This document shows positions 1-6,291 of a DNA stretch of 7,607 nucleotides, one piece after another. The notes under the pieces were generated by a model, which saw only the letters and a program-made list of their open reading frames with translations, was not told the origin of the DNA and did not search any database. Position 1 is the first letter of the stretch. Every line of letters starts with the position of its first letter. Made by a program: the position numbers and the translations under genes. This stretch comes from Chloroflexota bacterium (GTDB lineage Bacteria > Chloroflexota > Limnocylindria > P2-11E), in contig VGPA01000065.1 of the NCBI GenBank assembly GCA_016875665.1, positions 1 to 7,607 of the forward strand, written 5' to 3'.

Positions 1-79
1 GCTCGCGGCGCGCGCCCGTCTCCGGGGCGCCCCGCAGCACGAGGTCGACCGAAGGGATCCCGCGCCGGGCGTCCGCCAT
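1..79 (-). CDS. selA: Probable L-seryl-tRNA(Sec) selenium transferase, N-terminal fragment
   Basis: Only the first 26 codons are present, starting with ATG at 79-77 and running off the left edge. SelA is the PLP enzyme that converts seryl-tRNA(Sec) to selenocysteinyl-tRNA(Sec). What is visible is an N-terminus with the segment GIPSVDLVLR, which resembles the (L)PSVD-x-LL stretch near the start of SelA proteins; the PLP domain is outside the window. A true selenocysteine tRNA gene on the same strand at the right end supports the call by context. The start has no clear Shine-Dalgarno. The gene follows the broken malate synthase-like gene in the same direction. With so few residues, another protein cannot be excluded. 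Confidence 0.5.
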   Translation of the reverse strand, partial: MADARRGIPSVDLVLRGAPETGARRE

Positions 80-177
80 CGTGGCGAGACTACCCGTGCG
101 GGCGAAGCCCGTGCGTGCAAACCGACAGCCGAACCGAAGGTGAAGGCCGGCGGCTCACCCGTGCGGCCCCGCGCCGG
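80..177. other. Intergenic region between malate synthase-like remnant and selA-like start
   Basis: This 98-bp stretch separates two minus-strand genes. It holds a GC hairpin at 99-111 (5-bp stem CGGGC/GCCCG, loop of three). The stem extends to nine pairs on the plus strand with two G-T wobbles, but on the minus strand those become mismatches. There is no T-run after it, so it is not a convincing intrinsic terminator. I see no recognisable promoter boxes. It lies about 20 bases upstream of the selA-like ATG and could affect its translation, which is inference. Confidence 0.3.
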
Positions 178-1456
178 TCAGCCCTGAGGCGAGACCAGCT
201 CGGCGAGCGCCTTCCGGTCCGCCGCGATCAGGTCGGCCACCCGCTGCACGTTCACGTGGGCCACGACGACCGCCCCGTCGCCTTCGGAGACCGAGTCGTA
301 CAGACCGATCTCGGCTCTGCGGCTCCATCCCGCCCTGCCACAGCGAGCACTCCCCGCGGGCGTCGGCCGTGTTGGCCGCGCGCCGGACGCGGTCCTCATA
401 CGCGCGCAGGTAGCCGTAGGTCATGGCGATGTGCTCGATGTTCGGATCGACGAAGGACGGATCCCCGGCGAGCGCGTCGGCGACGCTGTTGATGTAGTCC
501 CACCGGCCCGTGTTGAAGCCGAGGAAGCGCGGGGCGAGGGCGGCCCGGATCTCCATCAGCTGGAAGGCGGCCTCGAGCTGCTCGACGAGCACGTACGTGC
601 GGATCGCCCCGGCGTCGAGCCCGCTGCGCTCCTCGAGCGTCAAGAGGATCTCGTTCCAGAGCGCCGCCTCCTCCGCGGTTTGGATCTTGGGCAGGTACAG
701 CACGACGGTCCGGCCGCGCCCGCGAAGCGCGGCGGCGTTCGCGCTCACGTAGAGCGCCGCGTCCACGAACGATGCGCCGAACCCGGTGCGGTCGAAGCAC
801 GCCACGTGGCGGTCATCCAGATGGAGGCCCCGCGGGCGGAAAATCGCCGTCGTCATCTCGAGCTGGGCGCTCCAGTTCGCCACGATCCGGCGGCCGAAGA
901 AGCCCGTGCTCCACGCGTTCATCTCCGCCGCCACGCTCTCCGCCACCGCGAGGAAGCGCGAGTCGCGCGCGAGCGCGAGGCGCAGGCTCCGCTGGTTGTC
1001 GAGCGACATGGTGGAGAGCTGACCGAGCGCGTCCTCCCCGTCGAACATCCACCCGTCCGCGCCCGACAACAGCGCGTCCGCGGGGTTGCGCAGACTCTGC
1101 TCCACGGTCGCGCGCGGCTTCGCCGCGGGGCCCGTCCCCTGGATCCACTGGCGGCGGAGGTCGGCAGGGACCGGCGCGCAGCCGAAGCGCGCGTCCCGGG
1201 CGTCAGCGACGCTGATCCGCGTCCGCGGGATCACCGCACCCGGCTCGAGGAAGCCGAGCGGCTCGTCGCCCCGATGGCGAGCGGCGCGACGCTCCAGGCG
1301 CCGCCGCATCACGTCCCGGCGCTCTTGCTCGAACGGCGCGAGCGCCTCGAGGCCGGCGAGGGCCGCGGGGGTCAGGACATCGGGGTAGGCCGCGGGGGTC
1401 AGGACATCGGGGTAGGCCTCGGCGACACCGGCGCGCAGCCGGAGGGGAAAGGGCAC
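178..1456 (-). pseudogene. aceB: Malate synthase-like protein, frameshifted and C-terminally truncated
   Basis: Malate synthase condenses glyoxylate with acetyl-CoA to give malate (glyoxylate shunt). The GTG start at 1456 is the only usable one after an in-frame TGA at 1483-1481. The TIM-barrel portion is well preserved: QWIQGTGP (about residues 105-112), DGEDA, RPRGLHLDDRH (arginine of the RPRG motif), LPKIQTAEEAALWNEI, VLVEQLEAAFQLMEI (metal/acid glutamate), GFNTGRWDYINS (metal-binding Asp) and LWQGGMEPQ ending at residue 380. There the reading frame breaks near 313-319. The original frame continues to 155 as arginine-rich nonsense, while the next frame continues with normal codon use for 45 residues to a TGA at 178. 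Family members run to about 530-550 residues. The C-terminal domain carrying the catalytic-base Asp is absent even after correcting the frame (about 425 residues), so normal activity is unlikely. An alternative is a sequencing error at the shift combined with a genuine short variant. Confidence 0.75.
1361..1414. repeat. Perfect 27-bp tandem duplication inside the malate synthase-like gene
   Basis: Two exact back-to-back copies (1361-1387 and 1388-1414), followed by the first four bases of a third. The length is a multiple of three, so the protein gains nine residues (AYPDVLTPA occurs twice, around residues 14-31) without loss of frame. The related enzymes as I remember them have this stretch once. 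The perfect identity suggests a recent slippage event or an assembly artefact. Confidence 0.95.
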
Positions 1457-1547
1457 GCGCGCATCGTCGGCACGCGGCGGTCAGCGGTCCAATCAGTCGT
1501 TCCTGGGCGAGCGATCGACTGGAGCAATGGCCGATCTGTGCCGCGCG

Positions 1548-2843
1548 CTACACGTCGCGGGTCGCCGCCACGCTGGCGATCGCGTCGCGGGTCTCCGCCG
1601 ACTGCTTGAGCATGCGGTCGAACGCCGCCTTGTCCATGGCGAGCAGCTCGACGGAGGTCTTGGCGCGGACGGTGGCGTTGCGGGGGGCGCCCGTCAGCAG
1701 CCCGACCTCGCCGAAGTACTCGCCGCTGCGCAGCGATTTCAGCACCTTGCCCTGGTGCACGACCTCCACATCGCCCTTCGCGACGAGGTAGAAGCGGTCG
1801 GTCGGATCGCCCTCCTTGACGATGGTCGCCCCGGGCTGGAAGCGGACCACCTCCATCGCGCTGGCGGTTTCGGCGATGACCTCGCCCGACGCCATCGGGA
1901 AGGTCTTCTTCGCGTGGCGGAGCTCCTCGATGTACCGCTCGGCGTGCAGGATCGCGGTCGTCGCGTCACCGACGGCGGTGGTGACCTGCCGGAACAGCTG
2001 GGCGCGACAGTCTCCCGCCGCGTACACCCCCGGGATGTTCGTGCGCATGTTCTGGTCGGTGATGATGTAGCCGCCCTCATCGTGCTCGATGTGCTCGTCC
2101 GTGAAGAGCTCGCGCCCGAGCGGCGTGAAGCCCACGAAGATGAACACGCCGTCCAGCGGGATGCGGCGCGTCGTGCCGTCCTGGACCACATCGATCCACT
2201 GGACGACGTTCTCGCCGCCGATCTCCTTCACGGTCGCCGGCGTGACCTTCTCGACCTTGTCCATCGTGAACAGGCGATCCTGGAGGATCGCCTGCGCGCG
2301 GAACTCGCTCCGCCGGTGCACGACGTGGAGCTTCTTGGCGAAGCGGGTCAGGAAGAGCCCCTCCTGGACGGCCGAATCCCCGCCGCCGACCACCGCGAGG
2401 TCCGAGCCCTTGAAGAAGGCCCCGTCACAGACGGCGCAGTACGACACGCCCTTGCCGTAGAACTCCTTCTCGCCGGGGACGCCGAGCTTCACCGGCTCGC
2501 CGCCGGCGGCGATGACCACCGCAAGGGCGTAGTGCACGGTGCCGTCCACCATCTCGATCCGCTTGCGATCGCCGTCGGTGGCGATCTTCTTCACGCCTTT
2601 GAGCTCGTGCTTCATGCCGAACTTCTCGGCGTGCTCGGCCATCTTCTCCGCCAGATCGCGGCCGGTCGTCGTGGCGAAACCGGGGTAATCCTCGACCAGA
2701 TCCGTGTTCATGATTTCCCCGCCGAGCCCCTTCTGATCGAAGAGCATGTGGCTCATGTTGGCGCGCGCCGCGTAGAGCGCCGCCGTCAGGCCCGCGGGGC
2801 CACCGCCGATGATCACGACGTCGAATTCAGCCACTTCTGTCAC
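1548..2843 (-). CDS. trxB: Thioredoxin reductase-like flavoprotein fused to C-terminal cyclic-nucleotide-binding domain
   Basis: A 431-residue protein. Residues 1-310 are a complete low-molecular-weight thioredoxin reductase: FAD motif GGGPAG (13-18), redox disulfide CAVC (136-139), NADPH motif GGGDSA (153-158), the NADPH-phosphate signature HRRSEFR (176-182), the second FAD motif YAAGD (274-278), and RQVTTAVGD near the end. It should move electrons from NADPH via FAD to a thioredoxin-like partner. Residues about 328-420 form a CRP/PKA-type cyclic-nucleotide-binding domain; its phosphate-binding cassette FGEVGLLTGAPRNATVRA (377-394) keeps the Glu and Arg that contact the nucleotide. Ordinary TrxB stops near 310-320 residues, so this is a fusion. 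The start is GTG at 2843-2841, overlapping the meaB end by 17 bases, with GGGAG three bases upstream; a GTG three codons later is possible. Stop is TAG. No thioredoxin gene is visible nearby. Confidence 0.93.
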   Translation of the reverse strand: MTEVAEFDVVIIGGGPAGLTAALYAARANMSHMLFDQKGLGGEIMNTDLVEDYPGFATTTGRDLAEKMAEHAEKFGMKHELKGVKKIATDGDRKRIEMVDGTVHYALAVVIAAGGEPVKLGVPGEKEFYGKGVSYCAVCDGAFFKGSDLAVVGGGDSAVQEGLFLTRFAKKLHVVHRRSEFRAQAILQDRLFTMDKVEKVTPATVKEIGGENVVQWIDVVQDGTTRRIPLDGVFIFVGFTPLGRELFTDEHIEHDEGGYIITDQNMRTNIPGVYAAGDCRAQLFRQVTTAVGDATTAILHAERYIEELRHAKKTFPMASGEVIAETASAMEVVRFQPGATIVKEGDPTDRFYLVAKGDVEVVHQGKVLKSLRSGEYFGEVGLLTGAPRNATVRAKTSVELLAMDKAAFDRMLKQSAETRDAIASVAATRDV

Positions 2844-3807
2844 TCACTCCCAGGAGTTGTTCTACCGCGGAGTAGGGGTCGGTCTCGCGTGAGGCCACCT
2901 TCGCCACGAGTGCGTCGAGGGCGGCCCCGCGGCGGTCGCCCAGGCGGCGCACGAGCTCGTCGCGGAGCAGCGTCTCGACCTCGCTGCGCGCGGCGCCGAG
3001 ACGGCGCCGGTCGTGCTCGCCGCTCTCACGAGACCACGTGCGGTGCGCGTCGATCTCCTTGACCAGCCGCTCCACGCCCTCGCCGGTGGTCGCGGTCGTG
3101 CGCACGATGGGCGGCGTCCAGCCGGTGCGGCTCGCGCCCAGGCTCAGCATGTAGCGCAGGTCGCGGGCGGCCTCGTCCGCGCCCGGTCGGTCGGATTTGT
3201 TCACGACGAGCACGTCGGCGATCTCGATGATCCCCGCTTTGATGGCCTGGATGTCGTCCCCGAGCCCTGGGACGGTGACCAGGCAGACGGTGTCGACCAG
3301 ACGGACGACGTCGACCTCCTCCTGGCCCACCCCGACGGTCTCCACCAGCACGACGCCGTAGCCGACCGCGTCGAGGACGGCGGCCATGCGGCCCGTCGCC
3401 CGCGCGAGCCCGCCGGTCTGACCGCGGGTCGCCATGCTCCGGATGAACAGGCCTTCGTCCAGGAACTGATCGCGCAGGCGGATGCGGTCGCCGAGGATCG
3501 CGCCGCCCGTGAACGGGCTCGAGGGATCGACGGCGACGACCGCGACCCGCTCGCCCGCGCGGCGGTAGGCGGCGACCAGCGCCGCGACAAGAGTGCTCTT
3601 CCCGCTCCCGGGCGGGCCGGTAATCCCGATCGTCCGCGCCTTGCCGGCGCGGGTGTACGTGGTCCGCAGCACCGGGGCGGCCGCCGGATCGTCGTTCTCC
3701 ACCATGGTGAGCAAACGTGCGAGAGACCGCCGATCTTCCCCAGCCCGCGCGAGAAGATCAGTGGCGCCGGCGGCCAACCGCCTCCCGCAGGTAGGTCGTG
3801 ATCTCAT
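2827..3807 (-). CDS. meaB: MeaB/ArgK-type GTPase, methylmalonyl-CoA mutase chaperone
   Basis: A G3E-family GTPase that gates cofactor loading and protects or reactivates B12-dependent acyl-CoA mutases. Visible motifs: Walker A GPPGSGKS (64-71), VDPSSPFTGGAILGDRIR (93-110), RSMATRGQTGGLA (123-135), the ETVGVGQ base-switch loop (156-162) and the guanine-specificity motif NKSD (203-206). The length (326) matches the family. The first possible ATG is at 3807, which overlaps the upstream B12-subunit gene by 50 bases and has no Shine-Dalgarno. A TTG at 3777-3775, preceded by GGGAGG three bases upstream, is an alternative that drops ten residues. Either way the genes overlap, indicating co-translation with the mutase subunit. 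The last 17 bases overlap the reductase gene. Confidence 0.95.
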   Translation of the reverse strand: MRSRPTCGRRLAAGATDLLARAGEDRRSLARLLTMVENDDPAAAPVLRTTYTRAGKARTIGITGPPGSGKSTLVAALVAAYRRAGERVAVVAVDPSSPFTGGAILGDRIRLRDQFLDEGLFIRSMATRGQTGGLARATGRMAAVLDAVGYGVVLVETVGVGQEEVDVVRLVDTVCLVTVPGLGDDIQAIKAGIIEIADVLVVNKSDRPGADEAARDLRYMLSLGASRTGWTPPIVRTTATTGEGVERLVKEIDAHRTWSRESGEHDRRRLGAARSEVETLLRDELVRRLGDRRGAALDALVAKVASRETDPYSAVEQLLGVSDRSG

Positions 3808-4177
3808 CGAATGTCGCGCCGGGCGGGAAGATCCGGTCCACGCCCCGCTCCTTCAGGAAGGGCAGGTCGGCGTCCGGGATGATCCCGCCGCCGAAGAGCA
3901 GCACGTCCTTGAGGCCTTTCTGCTTCATGAGCTCGGCGATCCGCGGGAACAGGTGGTTGTGCGCTCCGGAGAGGATCGACAGCCCCACGGCGTCGACGTC
4001 CTCCTGCAGCGCCGTTTCGACCACCTGCTCGGGCGTCTGGTGGACCCCCGTGTAGATGACCTCCATGCCCGCGTCGCGCAGCGCGCGGGCGACCACCTTG
4101 GCGCCGCGATCATGCCCGTCAAGCCCGGCTTTCGCCACGACGACGCGGATGGGACTCGGCTGAACGCCCACTGTCAT
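3758..4177 (-). CDS. Stand-alone cobalamin-binding small subunit of acyl-CoA mutase (methylmalonyl-/isobutyryl-CoA type)
   Basis: A 139-residue protein equal to the C-terminal B12-binding domain of methylmalonyl-CoA mutase or the small subunit IcmB of isobutyryl-CoA mutase. It carries the base-off/His-on signature DGHDRG (20-25, His22 being the cobalt ligand), the SIL motif (67-69) and the GGG motif (96-98) that lines the nucleotide tail. Mutases of this family interconvert branched and linear acyl-CoAs by a radical mechanism. The catalytic large subunit is absent from the window and must be encoded elsewhere. The ATG at 4177-4175 overlaps the TGA of the upstream Fe-S gene (ATGA overlap), which suggests translational coupling. 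MeaB follows directly, as expected for its chaperone. Which acyl-CoA is used cannot be told from this subunit alone. Confidence 0.93.
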   Translation of the reverse strand: MTVGVQPSPIRVVVAKAGLDGHDRGAKVVARALRDAGMEVIYTGVHQTPEQVVETALQEDVDAVGLSILSGAHNHLFPRIAELMKQKGLKDVLLFGGGIIPDADLPFLKERGVDRIFPPGATFDEITTYLREAVGRRRH

Positions 4178-6201
4178 GTCTTCAGTCTAGCGGCGACGAG
4201 CTCGAGGACATCGACGGGCTTCACCTGCTCGGCGAGGCCCTTCGCGCCGACGCCCTCCTCGAGCATGATCAGGCAGTACGGGCATCCGGAGGCCACGGCG
4301 TTCGCCCCGGCGTCGGCCATCATCAGCTGTTCGACCCGGCGGTGGTTCACGCGCTGGCCCATCTTTTCTTCCATCCACATGCGCCCGCCGCCCGCGCCGC
4401 AGCAGAAACCGCGCTCGCGGTGGTGCGGCTTGATCTCGACCCGCTCGACGCCCGGGATCGCGTCGAGCACCGCGCGCGGCCCCTCGTACTGCCCGTTGTG
4501 GCGGCCGAGGTAGCACGGGTCGTGGTAGGCGACCTTCGCGGCCTCACCGTCGCCCACCGTGATCTTCTTCTCGTCGATGAGCTTGCGCACCAGCTCGAGC
4601 GCGTGGACCACCTCGTACTTGCCCCCCAGCTGCGGGTACTCGTTCGCGATGGTGTTGAAGCAGTGGGGGCAGGAGGTGATGACCTTCTTCACGCCGTAGG
4701 TCTTGAACGTGTCGATGTTCGCCTGCGCCTGCGTCTGCCAGAGGTACTCGTTGCCGATGCGGCGAGCGGGGTCGCCGTTGCAGGTCTCCTCCTTGCCGAG
4801 GATCGCGAAAGAAAGGTCGGCGGTCTTGAGAATTGTCACGAGCGCGCGGGCGACGCGCTGATTGCGGCGGTCGAACGACCCCGCGCAGCCGACGAAGTAC
4901 AGGTACTCGGCATCGGGCTTCTCCGCGAAGGTCGGGATCTCGAGGCCCTCCGCCCAATCGGCGCGGGTGTCGGGAGGGGAGCCCCACGGGTTGCCGGCGC
5001 GCTCGATGTTGGTGAGCGCCTTCTGCGCCTCCGGCGGCGCCGACGACTCCATCATCGTCAGGTAGCGGCGCATGTCGACGATCTTGTCGACGTGCTCGAT
5101 CGTGACCGGGCACGCCTCGACGCAGGCGGCGCACGTCGTGCACGACCAGAGCTCCTCCTCCTTGGTGTCGTGCTGGTGCGCGGGCGCGGTCCCCGTGGCG
5201 GTCTTGTCCGCGAGGAGCGCGGCTCCCTCGGCGAGGAGGAGGTCGCGGAGATCGAGGACGATCTTCTGCGGGTCGAGCGGCTTGCCCGTGGCCTTCGCGG
5301 GGCAGCTGTCGGAGCAGCGTCCGCACTCGGTGCAGGTGAAGCCGTCGAGGTGCTGCTTCCAGGTGAGGTCCCGCAGCGTCGCGACCCCGAACGACTCCTG
5401 CTCCTCGATGTTCTCGATCATCGCGAGCGCGCCGCGCGGGCGGGTCGAGCGGAAGAACACGTTCGGCAGCGTCGTGATCACGTGCATGTGCTTGGTGCGC
5501 GGCAGCCACGCCGCGAAGAAGAACGTCGTGAGGAGGTGCGTCCAGTAGCCGCCCGCGAGCACGAGCCCGGCGGCGCTCCCCGGCACGAGCGGCGCGAGAG
5601 CCACGCCGACCGGAGGACGCGCGGCGTCGTGCGCGAAGGCGTCGGCGGCCACCGCCCCCGCTTCCATCGCGAAGAGGCCCGCGATGAGCAGGGCGATGAG
5701 CCCGAGGATCACGTAGCCCTGGCCGGCCACGTGCATGTTGGGCGGGGCGAAGAACAGGCGGCGGATCGCCGCGACCGCGATCGAGACGAGCACGAGCAGC
5801 GAGAGGACGTCGAGCATCCACGCGAACGCGGCGCTCGTCGCACCGGGCGCGTGCCACCCCGTGAGCCCGGAGAGGATGAGCTCGCCACCCGCGGCGGCGA
5901 TGACCAGGAATCCCCAGAAGATGAGCGCGTGCGCGATGCCCCGCACGGCGTAGGGCCGCTTGAACAGCTTCCGCTGCCCCAGAAAGAGGGTGATCTCATC
6001 GCGGATCCGCTGGGGCAGGTTCCGCCAGCGCTCGGGGTCGGCGCGGCCCACCCGAAGCAGGCGGTACACCCGGAGCAGGTACCAGACTCCGGCGCCGAAG
6101 CCCGCGACGGTGAGGAGCGCGAGGACGATCTGCCCGGGGCCCGCGGTGGGAGCGATCACGAGGGGAAGGTAGCGCTCCCGGGGATCACTCCGCAGCCGCA
6201 A
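4174..6201 (-). CDS. Membrane-bound heterodisulfide reductase-like Fe-S oxidoreductase (EMO-type candidate)
   Basis: A 675-residue fusion. The N-terminal part has about five hydrophobic segments (roughly 22-44, 88-112, 124-148, 160-184, 205-233), like a NarI/heme-b membrane subunit, with His91 and His222 as candidate heme ligands. Next come two [4Fe-4S] ferredoxin motifs: CTECGRCSDSC (Cys 290, 293, 296, 300) and CTTCAACVEAC (354, 357, 360, 364). Two cysteine-rich CCG domains follow: Cys 439, 474, 511, 514, then Cys 563, 600/601, 640, 643. This architecture matches the DUF224-type proteins proposed as EtfAB:(methyl)menaquinone oxidoreductase (EMO), which pass electrons from acyl-CoA dehydrogenases to quinone. 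Here etfAB is not in the window, so the partner is inferred. The first in-frame start is TTG at 6201 with no obvious Shine-Dalgarno; GTG at 6159 (codon 15) is equally possible and keeps all membrane segments. The end overlaps the B12-subunit gene by four bases. Confidence 0.88.
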   Translation of the reverse strand: MRLRSDPRERYLPLVIAPTAGPGQIVLALLTVAGFGAGVWYLLRVYRLLRVGRADPERWRNLPQRIRDEITLFLGQRKLFKRPYAVRGIAHALIFWGFLVIAAAGGELILSGLTGWHAPGATSAAFAWMLDVLSLLVLVSIAVAAIRRLFFAPPNMHVAGQGYVILGLIALLIAGLFAMEAGAVAADAFAHDAARPPVGVALAPLVPGSAAGLVLAGGYWTHLLTTFFFAAWLPRTKHMHVITTLPNVFFRSTRPRGALAMIENIEEQESFGVATLRDLTWKQHLDGFTCTECGRCSDSCPAKATGKPLDPQKIVLDLRDLLLAEGAALLADKTATGTAPAHQHDTKEEELWSCTTCAACVEACPVTIEHVDKIVDMRRYLTMMESSAPPEAQKALTNIERAGNPWGSPPDTRADWAEGLEIPTFAEKPDAEYLYFVGCAGSFDRRNQRVARALVTILKTADLSFAILGKEETCNGDPARRIGNEYLWQTQAQANIDTFKTYGVKKVITSCPHCFNTIANEYPQLGGKYEVVHALELVRKLIDEKKITVGDGEAAKVAYHDPCYLGRHNGQYEGPRAVLDAIPGVERVEIKPHHRERGFCCGAGGGRMWMEEKMGQRVNHRRVEQLMMADAGANAVASGCPYCLIMLEEGVGAKGLAEQVKPVDVLELVAARLKT

Positions 6202-6288
6202 CGAACGGCGCGCACGTCACTCCATCGGGGAAACGAAGCGGCCTCCATGGCGCGCTTATCCTGCGGCGAGCGCGGGAGGTGACGTGGT
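6202..6288. promoter_or_regulatory. Divergent intergenic region between the operon and the flavoprotein gene
   Basis: This 87-bp region (129 bp if the GTG start at 6159 is used) lies between head-to-head genes and must contain both promoters if they are transcribed independently. It is slightly less GC-rich around 6221-6260. The element TTATCC (6256-6261) resembles a -10 box for the plus-strand gene, but there is no -35 match at proper spacing. No operator palindrome is visible. The promoter assignment is by position, not by motif. Confidence 0.35.
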
Positions 6289-6291
6289 TTG
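6274..6291 (+). promoter_or_regulatory. Strong Shine-Dalgarno and TTG start of the flavoprotein gene
   Basis: GGGAGGTGA occupies 6274-6282 and the GGAGG core ends nine bases before the TTG at 6289-6291. An in-frame TGA (6280-6282) sits within the ribosome-binding site, so no start further upstream can be used without reading through it. The next codons lead straight into the FAD-binding beta strand (SVLVLGAG). Together these fix TTG as the start. Confidence 0.8.

Noticed and set aside
100..180. Selenocysteine read-through of the TGA at 180-178 ending the malate synthase-like gene.
   Set aside because: The frame beyond the TGA has no similarity to the missing malate synthase C-terminus and no recognisable SECIS hairpin directly after the codon.
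1361..1418. CRISPR-like or other repeat array.
   Set aside because: Only two abutting copies without spacers, inside a coding frame.
1527..3062. A 511-codon open frame on the plus strand, antisense to the reductase and meaB.
   Set aside because: High-GC DNA leaves long open antisense frames; the translation is low-complexity and the minus strand carries unmistakable conserved motifs throughout.
4174..6201. Assignment as LutA, GlcF or soluble HdrD.
   Set aside because: Those lack the roughly 240-residue membrane domain; the fused membrane part fits the EMO-type proteins better.
4342..6282. A 646-codon open frame on the plus strand, antisense to the Fe-S oxidoreductase.
   Set aside because: The protein is Arg/Glu/Val-rich with no recognisable domain, while the opposite strand has all expected cysteine motifs.
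6247..6291. ATG at 6247 is in frame with the flavoprotein through TGA at 6280-6282, so it could be a selenocysteine-containing N-terminus or an 11-codon leader peptide.
   Set aside because: The TGA lies within a strong Shine-Dalgarno correctly spaced for the TTG start, and the extra residues resemble nothing in the family; a leader peptide cannot be supported beyond chance.
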